This document shows positions 8,565 to 18,718 of a stretch of 64,000 nt of DNA, in pieces. The translations under genes and the position numbers were made by a program. Under the pieces are notes generated by a model. The model searched no databases. It was not told where the DNA came from and saw nothing but the letters and a program-made list of their open reading frames with translations. Numbering within the stretch: position 1 is the first letter of the stretch; each line of letters starts with the position of its first letter. The stretch covers positions 42,731 to 106,730 of the forward strand of contig CAISEY010000343.1 in the NCBI GenBank assembly GCA_903884435.1, read 5' to 3'. Source of the DNA: an uncultured Hyphomicrobiales bacterium. GTDB taxonomy: Bacteria > Pseudomonadota > Alphaproteobacteria > Rhizobiales > Beijerinckiaceae.

Positions 8565-10412
8565 ATGAAAAACAAGGTTCACCTGAATTTCCCCAGTCTT
8601 CTCGCCATGTCGGTCGCGATGGCTTCGACGATGCTCGCGGCTCCCGCCGCGCTCGCCGCCGACGCGATTGTTTCCGGCGTCGTCAGGGACGGCGCGGGCG
8701 CGCCCATGGGCGGCGTCACCGTATCGGCCAAAGCCGCCGGATCGACCATCACGACCTCCGTCTTCACGGACGAGCAGGGCGCGTATTTTTTCCCGCCGCT
8801 CCCCGCCGGAACCTACCGCGTGCGCGCGCAGGCCGTGACCTTCGAGACGGCGACCGGCAGTCTCGCCGCCGACGGCAAGGCAAAACAGGACTTTTCCCTG
8901 AAGCCGATGAAGGATTTCGTCCGGCAATTGCCCGGCGACATCCTGCTCGCGGCGATGCCCTCGGAGACGCCCGACGACGCGCGGATGCACCGCGTCCTGC
9001 GCAGCGTGTGCACCGGATGCCACACCGCGAGCTACGTGCTCCAGCACAGGTTCGACGAAGAAGGCTGGAGCCGGATTCTCGGCTGGATGAAACAGCTCAA
9101 CGTCTACGGCGTCAAAGTCGATCGTCCGCCGCAGGACGTCATCAACTACAACCAGAAGGAACTCGCCGCCTACCTCGCGCGCGCCCGCGGGCCAGGCGAA
9201 TCCTCGATGAAATTCGACAAGATGCGGCCACGCCCCTCGGGCGAGGCGGCGCGGGTCGTGTTCCGCGAATACGACGTGCCGGTGAACCCGGAAGCCGGCC
9301 TCCCCGACAAGACCACGACCAACGACGGGTCCGACTGGGCGCTCGGCACGCCGTCGGGCATCGGGTCGACCGTCCATGATTCCTGGGTCGACCGGGACGG
9401 AAGCATCTGGTTCACCTCGAACGTGCCGCAGCACGTTTCGTCCGTGGCGCGCATCAATCCCAAGACCGGCGAGATCAAGAACTTCCGCCTGCCCGGCCCG
9501 GGCGGCTTCTCCGCTCCGACGCACGGGATGACCATCGATCCGAAGGGCATCGTCTGGTTCAATGTCAACACCGGCAAGGGCGGCCTTGGCCGCATCGATC
9601 CAAAGACCGAGGAGATCAGGGTCTTCACGCCGCCGGAAGGCATGATGCCGACCGGCGGAGCGACCACCGTCGATTACGACGGCAAGGGCCGGATCTGGGC
9701 CTCGGCGCCGGAAGGCGCGCTGATGTTCGATCCCGTCGCGGAAAAGTTCAGCGAGTTCAAATCGCCGACGTTCAAGACGCCAAACGGCAACGGCGTGACC
9801 TATGGAACGGCGGCCGATCGCGACGGCAAGGGCTGGTGGGCGGAAATGGCGCTCGACATCATCGGCTCGGGCAATCCGGAAACCGGAAAATCCTCCGAAC
9901 TCAAGCTGTTGCCGATCAAGTCGGAGCTGGACCTTCTGTCGCCGGAGGCGCGCGCCTTCTACGACAAGGCCGTCGCGCCGGACTTCAACGCGCCCATGCC
10001 CTGGCAGCAGGGGCCGCGGCGCCTCGGCACGGACAAAAACGCCGACATTCTCTATGTCGCGGCGTCGTGGGCCGGACATCTCGTGAGGGTCAACACGAAA
10101 ACGAACGAGATGACGACCATTCCGCTGCCCGACCCGAAGGCGACCCTGCCCTATCACGTGCATGTCGACAGCAAGGGCGCGGCCTGGACCAATCTCTGGA
10201 TGACCGACCAGGTGGCGCGTTATTCCCCCGCCGACGGCAAGTGGACCCTGTTCGACCTGCCGACCCGCGGCGGAGAGGCGCGTTACGTCTCGATCATGGA
10301 AACCAATGGAACCGCCCAGGTCGCCCTTCCATATTTCCGCGCCAACAAGGTCGCGGTGATGACCTTCCGCGACGAAGCGGCCATGCAGGCGGCGCGCGCG
10401 GCGGCCCAATAG
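8565..10412 (+). CDS. Secreted haem/propeller protein, paralog of 5426..7288
   Basis: Collinear homology with 5426..7288; SVCTGCHTASYVLQHRFDEEGW; DYDGKGRIWASAPEGALMFDPVAEKFSEFKSPTFK. Confidence 0.85.
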   Translation: MKNKVHLNFPSLLAMSVAMASTMLAAPAALAADAIVSGVVRDGAGAPMGGVTVSAKAAGSTITTSVFTDEQGAYFFPPLPAGTYRVRAQAVTFETATGSLAADGKAKQDFSLKPMKDFVRQLPGDILLAAMPSETPDDARMHRVLRSVCTGCHTASYVLQHRFDEEGWSRILGWMKQLNVYGVKVDRPPQDVINYNQKELAAYLARARGPGESSMKFDKMRPRPSGEAARVVFREYDVPVNPEAGLPDKTTTNDGSDWALGTPSGIGSTVHDSWVDRDGSIWFTSNVPQHVSSVARINPKTGEIKNFRLPGPGGFSAPTHGMTIDPKGIVWFNVNTGKGGLGRIDPKTEEIRVFTPPEGMMPTGGATTVDYDGKGRIWASAPEGALMFDPVAEKFSEFKSPTFKTPNGNGVTYGTAADRDGKGWWAEMALDIIGSGNPETGKSSELKLLPIKSELDLLSPEARAFYDKAVAPDFNAPMPWQQGPRRLGTDKNADILYVAASWAGHLVRVNTKTNEMTTIPLPDPKATLPYHVHVDSKGAAWTNLWMTDQVARYSPADGKWTLFDLPTRGGEARYVSIMETNGTAQVALPYFRANKVAVMTFRDEAAMQAARAAAQ

Positions 10413-10429
10413 GGTCCGGCATGACCCGA

Positions 10430-10452
10430 CGGCGCCGGCCCCGCCGGCGCCG
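10430..10452 (+). terminator. GC-rich hairpin after 8565..10412, possible terminator without an adjacent T-tract
   Basis: Perfect 9-bp arms CGGCGCCGG-CCCCG-CCGGCGCCG; T-run only ~20 nt downstream. Confidence 0.4.
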
Positions 10453-10584
10453 CCATCGGAAATTGGCGCGTTTTTTCCAATTAAATCAATCTGAAACCGG
10501 GATCCATTCATACTTCGTGAAGAAAGCGCGGCCATTGTCCAGGCGGGCGGGCGGCGCTCCGCGTTTGAAGGTTCTGGTCTGCAC

Positions 10585-12567
10585 ATGTTCGGTCTGGAAG
10601 TCCGCCTGCGGCGGGGCTGGCGCCTGACGCGCAAATGCCTGTTGCTCGCCATTGGCAATTTCTCGCAAGCTTTTGGCGGCGTGGTCGACGAAAATCTCGC
10701 GGGCAAGATACGCGCGGAACAATGGCGCTCCGTTGTCGGACACACCGTTTCGATGATGGCCGCCACCATGCTGAATGGCGCGATCCTCGTCGCGGCGCTC
10801 GGCGGGACGGCGGACCCGCTCTCGCTCGTCGCCTGGACGTTTGCCCTTCTTTCGGGCGTGGGGCTCGTGATGACGCGCCGTCTGCTCGCGCGCGCGCGAC
10901 CGCGCCCGACGCGGACATCGCCGCGGACGATCCGCAGAATTTGCCGGAACGCCTTCATCGCCGGCGTCACCTGGGGGGCGGCGCCGCCGCTCTTCTACAT
11001 GGACGCCTCGCAGGGCGGAAAGCTCGTTCTCACCTGTATCTGCGCGGGCATGATCGGGGGCGGCGCGCTCGCCTTCGGCAGCGTTCCGGCGGCGGCCGTC
11101 GCGATGATCGCGCCCATCGCGGGCGGCTCCATCTGGGCGCTCTGGCGGTCCGGCGAAGCGGAAACGCCTTTCATCATCGCGCTGCTGGCCAGTTACTGCT
11201 TCGTGCTGATCCGCGCCTCGATGCTTCATGCCTTCAACCAGGCGCGCCAGTTCATCTCGCGGACGGAAATCGAACAACTGGCCAGCCGCGACCCGCTCAC
11301 CGGCCTGGACAATATCGCGGTCTTCCGCGGCGCCGCCACGGAGGCCATGCTGCGCCTCGAACGCGCGGGAGAACCATTCGCGCTTTTCCTCGTCGACATA
11401 GACGATCTCAAGAAATTCAACGAGCAGCATGGCCACGCCGCGGGCGACGCCCTGCTGGTCGCGCTCGCGAACCGGATGCGCGGGCTCGCCCGCCGCGGCG
11501 AACGGATCGCGCGGATCGACGGAGACCAGTTCGCGATTCTGTCGCCCGGCCTCGCGGGCGAGGCGACCCTGCGCGCCTGCGCCGCGCGCCTGGCGAAAAT
11601 GCTTGGCGAGCCCTATGAATTCGGCGGCGTGGCGAAATCGATTTCGGTTTGCGTTGGAGTCTTCGCCGCGCAAAGGGGCGTCGCCGACGCGCGCACGGTC
11701 ATGCGCAACGCCGAGCTCGCCTTGCTGAAAGCCCAGCGCAAGGGGCGCGGCTCCTTTCACGTTTTCGGCGCCGGCGACGACGCCGCCCTGCTCGAACGGC
11801 AGGCGATGGAGGAGGACTTGCGCCTCGCCCTCGCGCGCGGCGAGTTCCACCTCGAATTCCAGCCGATGTACCGCCTCGCCTCGCGCAAGGTCGAAGGCTT
11901 CGAGGCGCTGCTCCGCTGGCGCCATCCCGCGCGCGGCCTCGTGCCGCCGTCCGTTTTCATTCCGATCGCCGAGGAGCACGACCTCATCGAGCCGATCGGC
12001 GGCTGGGTGCTGCGCGCCGCCTGCGCCGCCGCGGCGTCGTGGCCGCGCGACGTGCGCGTTTGCGTCAACGTGTCGGCGCGGCAATTGCGCACGCGGGCGC
12101 TTTGCTCGCAGGTCGCGATTCTGCTCGAGGAGTTTGGCCTCGAACCCGACCGCCTCGAAATCGAGATCACGGAAAGCGTTCTGGTTTCCGACGACGCGCT
12201 TCCGCTTGAAATTCTCACGGAGCTGAGCAAGCGCGGCGTGACGCTGGCGCTCGACGACTTCGGCACCGGCTATTCCTCGCTTGGCTATCTGCGCCGGCTG
12301 CCCTTCGACCGCATCAAGATCGACCGGTCCTTCGTTTCGGAAATTTGCGAGGATCGCGACAGCGCCGCGATCGTCAAATCAGTGATCGGGCTCGCCCGCG
12401 ATCTCGGCATGGAAGTGACGGCGGAAGGAATCGAGACCGTCGAGCAACTGGAATGTCTGCGCGCGCTGGATTGCCCCGAAGTGCAGGGCTATCTCATTGG
12501 CAGACCGATGGCCGAGGATCGCGTGGACGCCTGCCTGCGCGCGGGCGTGACGCTCGCCGCCGCCTGA
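10585..12567 (+). CDS. Membrane GGDEF-EAL protein (c-di-GMP phosphodiesterase-like; degenerate GGDEF)
   Basis: Several N-terminal hydrophobic segments; GGDEF position reads RIDGDQF; EAL domain FEALLRWRHP, NVSARQL, EITESVL, DDFGTGYSSL, IKIDRSFV, AEGIET. Confidence 0.9.
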   Translation: MFGLEVRLRRGWRLTRKCLLLAIGNFSQAFGGVVDENLAGKIRAEQWRSVVGHTVSMMAATMLNGAILVAALGGTADPLSLVAWTFALLSGVGLVMTRRLLARARPRPTRTSPRTIRRICRNAFIAGVTWGAAPPLFYMDASQGGKLVLTCICAGMIGGGALAFGSVPAAAVAMIAPIAGGSIWALWRSGEAETPFIIALLASYCFVLIRASMLHAFNQARQFISRTEIEQLASRDPLTGLDNIAVFRGAATEAMLRLERAGEPFALFLVDIDDLKKFNEQHGHAAGDALLVALANRMRGLARRGERIARIDGDQFAILSPGLAGEATLRACAARLAKMLGEPYEFGGVAKSISVCVGVFAAQRGVADARTVMRNAELALLKAQRKGRGSFHVFGAGDDAALLERQAMEEDLRLALARGEFHLEFQPMYRLASRKVEGFEALLRWRHPARGLVPPSVFIPIAEEHDLIEPIGGWVLRAACAAAASWPRDVRVCVNVSARQLRTRALCSQVAILLEEFGLEPDRLEIEITESVLVSDDALPLEILTELSKRGVTLALDDFGTGYSSLGYLRRLPFDRIKIDRSFVSEICEDRDSAAIVKSVIGLARDLGMEVTAEGIETVEQLECLRALDCPEVQGYLIGRPMAEDRVDACLRAGVTLAAA

Positions 12568-12658
12568 CCGGGCGCGATCCCCCGCGATTGACTGCCGCGC
12601 CCGCGCGCTTCATCCTGGCGCCGGTTTTATTCGCCGCCAGGCGGCGCGGGAGACATTC

Positions 12659-13651
12659 GTGAAAAAGCAACTGAGCATCGCCTTCGCCGCCAATCCCCGC
12701 ACGTGGCCCGTTCTCGACGGGCGCGTGAAAGCGGAAGGCCTCGATCTCTATCCAAGCGTCGTCGGCCCGTCGGAACTGTTCTGGCGCCAGTTGAAATACG
12801 CGGACTTCGACGTGGCCGAAATGTCCTTCTCGTCGTTCATCATCGCGCTGTCCAAGGGCGACGACCGCTTCACGGGATTGCCGATCTTCACGACGCGGCG
12901 CTTCTTCCATTCCTTCATTCTCGCGCGCAAGGATTCCGGGATCGAAAAGCCGGAAGACCTGAAGGGCAAGCGCGTCGGCGTCACCGAATACCAGCAGACC
13001 GGCGCGCTGTGGACGCGCGGCGCGCTCGAGCACGAATGGGGCGTGAAATCATCGGATTGCGAATGGTTCATGGAGCGCACGCCCGAACTGAGCCACGGCG
13101 GCGCGACGGGTTTCAGGCCGCCGGCGGGCGTCACGGTCCACCAGATACCGCCCGACAAGAGCGTCGCCTCGATGATGACCTCGGGCGAACTCGACGCCTG
13201 CGTGCACTACCGGGGGCACAAGACCATCGTCAACCGCAGCAACCTCGACCTGTTCAACCATCCGGACATTCGCACCCTGTTCGCCAGCCCGCGCGACGAG
13301 GGCATCCGCTACTGGAAGAAGACGGGGATTTTCCCGATCAACCACGGCATGGTCATCCGGCGCGAACTCGCCGAGAAATATCCGTGGATCGTCATCAATC
13401 TCGTGCAGGCGTTCAACGAGGCGAACAGGATCGCCGACGCAGAACGTCTCGAGCATTGCGACTATCACATCGCCACGGGCTTGCTGCCGGCCGGGGCGCG
13501 GGAGGCGCTGAAAACGACCATCGTGAAACACGGCGTCGTCGCCAACCGGAAGACGCTGGAAGCCGCCGCGCTGCATTCGGTCGAACAGGGATTGACCGAC
13601 CGCCTGATGAAGCTCGACGAAGTCTTCGCTCCGTCATCCATGGAGCTTTGA
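12659..13651 (+). CDS. 4,5-dihydroxyphthalate decarboxylase-like / periplasmic-binding-fold protein
   Basis: LSIAFAANPRTWPVLDGRVKAEGLDL...VAEMSFSSFIIALSKGDDRFTGLPIFTTRRFFHSFI; GTG start. Confidence 0.75.
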   Translation: MKKQLSIAFAANPRTWPVLDGRVKAEGLDLYPSVVGPSELFWRQLKYADFDVAEMSFSSFIIALSKGDDRFTGLPIFTTRRFFHSFILARKDSGIEKPEDLKGKRVGVTEYQQTGALWTRGALEHEWGVKSSDCEWFMERTPELSHGGATGFRPPAGVTVHQIPPDKSVASMMTSGELDACVHYRGHKTIVNRSNLDLFNHPDIRTLFASPRDEGIRYWKKTGIFPINHGMVIRRELAEKYPWIVINLVQAFNEANRIADAERLEHCDYHIATGLLPAGAREALKTTIVKHGVVANRKTLEAAALHSVEQGLTDRLMKLDEVFAPSSMEL

Positions 13652-13688
13652 CGACGGGAAAATGATCCCCGCCGCCCGGCCCCGCGTC

Positions 13689-15107
13689 TCAACGCGAGAC
13701 GCGGATGGCGGTGAGTTGCGCGCCGATCTTGCTGAACGCCGTCTGCATGTCGGCGATCGTCGTGGCGTTGAAATAATTCGCCGCGAGGCCGGCGCAGTCC
13801 AGCAGAATGCCCTGGATCGTCGGATCGGTGACCTGGAACGCGATCGTGTAGACCGAGATGTTCGCCGCCCGCATGTTCGAGCAGGTTTGCTTCAGGATGT
13901 TGTCCGCGTCGGCTGAATTGTTGCCGTTGTGCGCCGGATAGGTTGGCGAGACGGTGTTGGCGCCGTCGGTCATCAGGATGAGAATTTTCTTCGTCGTCGA
14001 GGCGTAGGGAGCGCCGTCCGCGAAGGGAAGATCCGGCGACAGGATGCGCCAGCCCCAGAGGAGTCCCGAGGGAATATAGGTCTCTCCCGTCGCCGTCATC
14101 GCGGCGATCTGGGTCTTGATGGCGTTGGGATCGGACGACAGCCGCGCCAGCGGCGCGGGCAGATCCCAGACGTCGAAAATCGCGGGCACGGGATCGGAGG
14201 CGCTCACCGCCGCCTGAAGATCCTTCGGATAATTGCGCGAGCCCGCCGCTCCGCCCCAGGTGTGCGTGTACGATCCCGCGGACCAGCAGGCGGGCGGGCC
14301 GGGGGGGCTGTAACTGATGACGGGCGTGTAGGTGTAGGTGTAGGGGATGCCGTCATTGTAACCCGTCGCCGTGACCGGGGCGCCATAGACATAGGGCCCG
14401 GGATAGCTCGGGGACGTGTCGCAGCCCGCCGGCCAGGTGTCCGTGTAGTCGGCGGCGCCGCTCATCCACGAGGCGTTCTTGTTGGCCGAGCCGATGTTGA
14501 CATAGTAATTGAAGGGAACGAACCCGACCTTCACCTTGCTCGACGCGCCGGGCGCGGAATAAAGCGTGTCGACGAGTTGCGAGGCGGCCGCCTGCGCGGC
14601 GGCGAGCTTGGCGCCAGCCATCGACCCCGTCGTGTCGAGCGCGATGACGACTTCGGCGCTGCTTCCGGTTCCGAACATCGCTTCCGCGTTCACCGCTACG
14701 TTGATCGTCGTCGTGCCGAAATAGCGCATGAAATTGGTGTTGATCGCCGTCCGCGCCGCCCCCGTGACCTTGCCGGTCACGTCGACGGAGGAGGTCACGG
14801 TTGGCGCCGATCCGTCGGGACTTCTGTATTTCGCCGCGACAAAATTCGCGACGACCGTCTGGACCTGGGCGTTCGTGCTGCCCTGCGAAAGGGCCGTGGC
14901 GCCGGCGATCACCGCCGCGTCCATGGCGATCTGAAGCTCGGACTTCGCCCGCAGCCCCACCGCGTAATCGACGCCCGCGCCGACGATGGCGAGAAGGGGC
15001 ACCATGGAAATCGCGAAGAACATGGCGACATTGCCCTTCGCGTCGGCGGCGAAGGCGCGCGGGGCGCGCGCGACGGAGTATTTTGATCCGGACCCGGGGG
15101 GGCTCAC
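13689..15107 (-). CDS. TadE/TadG-like protein with von Willebrand factor A domain
   Basis: N-terminal GNVAMFFAISMVPLLAIVGAGVDYAVGLRAKSELQIAMDAAVIAGA; MIDAS-like ALDTTGSM; ILILMTDGANT. Confidence 0.82.
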   Translation of the reverse strand: MSPPGSGSKYSVARAPRAFAADAKGNVAMFFAISMVPLLAIVGAGVDYAVGLRAKSELQIAMDAAVIAGATALSQGSTNAQVQTVVANFVAAKYRSPDGSAPTVTSSVDVTGKVTGAARTAINTNFMRYFGTTTINVAVNAEAMFGTGSSAEVVIALDTTGSMAGAKLAAAQAAASQLVDTLYSAPGASSKVKVGFVPFNYYVNIGSANKNASWMSGAADYTDTWPAGCDTSPSYPGPYVYGAPVTATGYNDGIPYTYTYTPVISYSPPGPPACWSAGSYTHTWGGAAGSRNYPKDLQAAVSASDPVPAIFDVWDLPAPLARLSSDPNAIKTQIAAMTATGETYIPSGLLWGWRILSPDLPFADGAPYASTTKKILILMTDGANTVSPTYPAHNGNNSADADNILKQTCSNMRAANISVYTIAFQVTDPTIQGILLDCAGLAANYFNATTIADMQTAFSKIGAQLTAIRVSR

Positions 15108-15381
15108 TTCAGGACTCCCTGAAAAAGAAATCAGCGCCAGCCGCGTGACGAACTGGCCAATAGCCGGGACAGTCGGCGGTTCGTGTTAAAAATCCGCCAG
15201 GGCCGAACGCGCGGCTCCCTTTTTGTTCAATTGAAAGGAAGATTGCCGGCGAGAGGGTAAACCATTGGCGCCTGGCGAAGGCGCGAAGGCCCTGGCGCGA
15301 ATTGTCCCCGCCCCGGAAATCGAATTTCACTTCGCCGGGAAAGTCGATAAAAGCGCGGGACCCGCCAACAGTGGATAACCC

Positions 15382-16998
15382 ATGACCTACGATCACAAGC
15401 CCCTGTTCCCGCTCGGGAAGGACACGACGCCGTGGCGCAAGCTTTCCTCCGCCGGGCTGCGGACGGAAACGTTTTCGGGGCGCGAAATCACCATCGTGCC
15501 GCGCGAGGCCATCCGCCTGCTGGCCGAAGAAGCCATGTCCGAGATCAACCAGTTCCTGCGGCCAGGCCATCTCGCCCAGCTCGCCAAAATCCTCGACGAT
15601 CCGGAGGCGACCGCGAACGACCGTTTCGTCGCCTATGACCTGCTGAAGAACGCGAACATCGCGGCGGGCGGCGTGCTGCCCATGTGCCAGGACACGGGCA
15701 CCGCGATTGTCATGGGCAAGAAGGGCCGCCTCGTGTGGACGGACGGCGACGACGAAAGCGCCATCGCCGAGGGCATCCGCGACGCCTACGAAAAGAAGAA
15801 CCTGCGCTATTCGCAGATGGCGGCGGTCTCGATGTTCGAGGAAAAGAACACGAAGACCAACCTCCCCGCCCAGATCGAAATCTACGCGGACGGCGAGGAC
15901 GCCTACAAGTTCCTGTTCATGGCCAAGGGCGGCGGCTCCGCCAACAAGAGCTACCTCTATCAGGCGACGCCCTCGCTGCTGACGCATGACCGGATGATCG
16001 CCTTTCTGAAGGAGAAAATCCTGACGCTCGGCACGGCCGCCTGCCCGCCCTATCACCTCGCCATCGTCATCGGCGGCACCTCCGCGGAACTGACGATGAA
16101 GACGGTCAAGCTCGCCTCGACGCGCTATTACGACGATCTGCCGACGAGCGGCGGGGAGGACGGACACGCCTTCCGCGACCTCGCGATGGAAGAGGAAATC
16201 CACAAGCTGACGCAGAAGCTCGGCGTCGGCGCGCAATTCGGCGGCAAGTATTTCTGCCACGACGTCAGGGTGATCCGCCTGCCCCGCCACGGGGCCTCGC
16301 TGCCGATCGGCCTCGGCGTCTCCTGCTCCGCCGACCGCCAGGCGCTCGGCAAGATCACGAAGGATGGCGTCTATCTCGAACAGCTCGAGCACGACCCGGC
16401 GAAATACATTCCCGCTGTTGACGAAAGGACGCTCGGCGGCGAGGTGGTCAAGGTCGATCTCAACCGTCCCATGAAGGACATTCTCGCGACGCTGACGAAA
16501 TATCCGATCAAGACGCGGCTTTCCCTCACCGGCCCGCTGATCGTGGCGCGCGACATGGCGCACGCGAAATTGCGGGAATTGCTGGAAAAGGGCGAACCTC
16601 TGCCCGACTATTTCAAGAACCACCCGATCTATTACGCCGGTCCCGCCAAAACGCCGGCGGGCATGCCCTCCGGCTCCTTCGGGCCGACGACGGCGGGCCG
16701 CATGGATTCCTTCGTCAACGACTTCCAGGCGGCTGGCGGCTCCATGGTGATGCTCGCCAAGGGCAACCGCTCGAAGGAGGTCCGCGAGGCCTGCCAGACC
16801 CATGGCGGCTTCTACCTCGGCTCCATCGGCGGCCCCGCCGCGCGGCTCGCGCAGGACTGCATCAAAAAGGTCGAGACCGTCGCTTATCCCGAACTCGGGA
16901 TGGAGGCGATCTGGCGCATCGAGGTGGAAGACTTCCCGGCGTTCATCGTCGTCGACGACAAGGGGAACGACTTCTTCAAGGAACTGAATCTGGGGTGA
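15382..16998 (+). CDS. fumA: Class I fumarate hydratase
   Basis: [74 protein letters not shown]. Confidence 0.93.
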   Translation: MTYDHKPLFPLGKDTTPWRKLSSAGLRTETFSGREITIVPREAIRLLAEEAMSEINQFLRPGHLAQLAKILDDPEATANDRFVAYDLLKNANIAAGGVLPMCQDTGTAIVMGKKGRLVWTDGDDESAIAEGIRDAYEKKNLRYSQMAAVSMFEEKNTKTNLPAQIEIYADGEDAYKFLFMAKGGGSANKSYLYQATPSLLTHDRMIAFLKEKILTLGTAACPPYHLAIVIGGTSAELTMKTVKLASTRYYDDLPTSGGEDGHAFRDLAMEEEIHKLTQKLGVGAQFGGKYFCHDVRVIRLPRHGASLPIGLGVSCSADRQALGKITKDGVYLEQLEHDPAKYIPAVDERTLGGEVVKVDLNRPMKDILATLTKYPIKTRLSLTGPLIVARDMAHAKLRELLEKGEPLPDYFKNHPIYYAGPAKTPAGMPSGSFGPTTAGRMDSFVNDFQAAGGSMVMLAKGNRSKEVREACQTHGGFYLGSIGGPAARLAQDCIKKVETVAYPELGMEAIWRIEVEDFPAFIVVDDKGNDFFKELNLG

Positions 16999-17124
16999 CT
17001 GGCCAGACCGCGGCCGAATCCCGCTGGCCTGAATTTCCGGAAGCGAGGGTCGCGTCGCGGCGCGACATTCCGGGAGAGGCCGCCTCTCCGGATGCCCCGG
17101 GGCGCCCGGGGGGCGCCCAGGATC

Positions 17125-17271
17125 CTAGAAGAGCGGCAGGCCGAAAATAACGTGGGCGGCGCTGGCCAGTCCCACGAGAATGCCCGCGATCATCGAACGC
17201 ACGACCCATACCTGGGCCGGAGCCTTTTTGTTTTCGTATTCATCCGCGAACCGCGGCCTGTGCGAACCCAT
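17125..17271 (-). CDS. Small single-TM hypothetical protein (48 aa)
   Basis: MGSHRPRFADEYENKKAPAQVWVVRSMIAGILVGLASAAHVIFGLPLF; ATG at 17271 within a longer in-frame ORF. Confidence 0.5.
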   Translation of the reverse strand: MGSHRPRFADEYENKKAPAQVWVVRSMIAGILVGLASAAHVIFGLPLF

Positions 17272-17541
17272 GGCGATGGTCCCCCGGTCGACTGAATTAC
17301 TGGCGCGACCATCGGCGAAATTAACTAAGATCCCGTGAACCGTTAGCCTTGATTTTTCCTGATCGACGCTCGAATAAAGATTTTGTGAATTCCTGATTAA
17401 TTTCCGGTGGCGCTTCGCCCGGGCCAGCTTTTCGACCCTCTCGCGAAGGCGCGGAAATACGCCACGCCACGGCTGGCGCCTCCGTCCCCGCCTGCTATGA
17501 TCGTTGAAAGTCCGCGAAGACGGCTGAACGGGAGGATCGAC

Positions 17542-18573
17542 ATGAATGGCACGCGACCGATGGCGGCGCTCGTCTGCGCCCTGCTCCTGGCTCCAGCCGC
17601 GGCGCGCGCGCAATCCGTCGAGGAATTTTACCGGGGCAAGAACCTTCGCTTTCTCGTGGGCTACGGACCCGGCACCGGCTACGACGTTTACATGCGCGTC
17701 GTGCAGCGCCACATCGGACGGCACATACCGGGAAAACCCAACGTCGTGCCCGAAAACATGCCCGGCGCCGGCGGGCTCGTGATGACGAATTATCTCTATA
17801 ACGTCGCCCCGCGCGACGGGACCGCCATCGGCCTGCCCTCGCGCAATCTCGTCACCGATCCGCTGCACGGCAACGACGCGGCGAAATTCGAGGCGCTGAA
17901 ATTCGGCTGGATCGGCTCGGTCTCGAGCGACGTTTCGACCTGCCTCGGTTGGCGCGCGTCGGGCGTCAACACGCTCCAGGACGCCCTGACGCGGGAAATC
18001 AAGATTGGCGGCAACGGGCCGCAGACCGATTCGGCCATCGCGCCGCGCATGATCAACCATCTCATCGGCACGAAATTCAAGGTTTACAACGGCTATCCCG
18101 ACAGCGCCGCCGTCGGCATCGCGATGGAGCAGAACGAGGTCGAGGGCTATTGCGGCTTCACCTTCGGCTCGGTGCGTTCGGCGCGCCCGGTGTGGCTCGA
18201 GAAAAACCTGATTTCCGTCATCGCGCAGATGGCGCCGGAAAAACATCCTGACCTGCCGGACGTGCCGAACATCTATGACCTGCTGAAGGACGAGGAATCG
18301 CGCCAGGCCTTCATGCTCGTCTTCGGCCTCGGCAAGATGGGCCGCCCCGTCACCGCGCCCCCCGGCGTGCCCGCCGACCGGTTGCAGGCGCTGCGGACGG
18401 CCTTCGCCGAAACCATGAAAGACCCCGAGTTCCTCGCGGACATCAGGAAATCCAACATCGATTTCGACGGGCCGAGCGGCGCCGAACCGATCGAAAAGCT
18501 GATCGCGCAACTCTACGCCATGCCGAAGAAGGTCGTGGACCGCGTGACGGACCTGCGCAACCGGATGGACTGA
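17542..18573 (+). CDS. Bug/TctC-like tripartite tricarboxylate transporter substrate-binding protein
   Basis: Signal peptide; EEFYRGKNLRFLVGYGPGTGYDVYMRVVQRHIGRHIPGKPNVVPENMPGAGG. Confidence 0.87.
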   Translation: MNGTRPMAALVCALLLAPAAARAQSVEEFYRGKNLRFLVGYGPGTGYDVYMRVVQRHIGRHIPGKPNVVPENMPGAGGLVMTNYLYNVAPRDGTAIGLPSRNLVTDPLHGNDAAKFEALKFGWIGSVSSDVSTCLGWRASGVNTLQDALTREIKIGGNGPQTDSAIAPRMINHLIGTKFKVYNGYPDSAAVGIAMEQNEVEGYCGFTFGSVRSARPVWLEKNLISVIAQMAPEKHPDLPDVPNIYDLLKDEESRQAFMLVFGLGKMGRPVTAPPGVPADRLQALRTAFAETMKDPEFLADIRKSNIDFDGPSGAEPIEKLIAQLYAMPKKVVDRVTDLRNRMD

Positions 18574-18718
18574 GCCCGCGGCCGCGCGCCCGGTTGGCCG
18601 AACAGGAAAGAATGGCTCGCGATCAGGCCGGAAAAGAACTGATCGCGATCGCGGCTTCCCGCGACGGGGCTCGCCGCCGTGACGCCGAAACACGCGTGCA
18701 TGAACCGGCCGTCCGCGC

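Noticed and set aside
8502-10970. 822-aa minus-strand ORF
   Set aside because: Shadow frame opposite the propeller gene 8565-10412; no recognisable motifs.
17085-17130. GC-rich hairpin CCGGGGCGCCCGGGGGGCGCCC after fumarase as terminator
   Set aside because: No T-tract follows; could be chance in GC-rich DNA.
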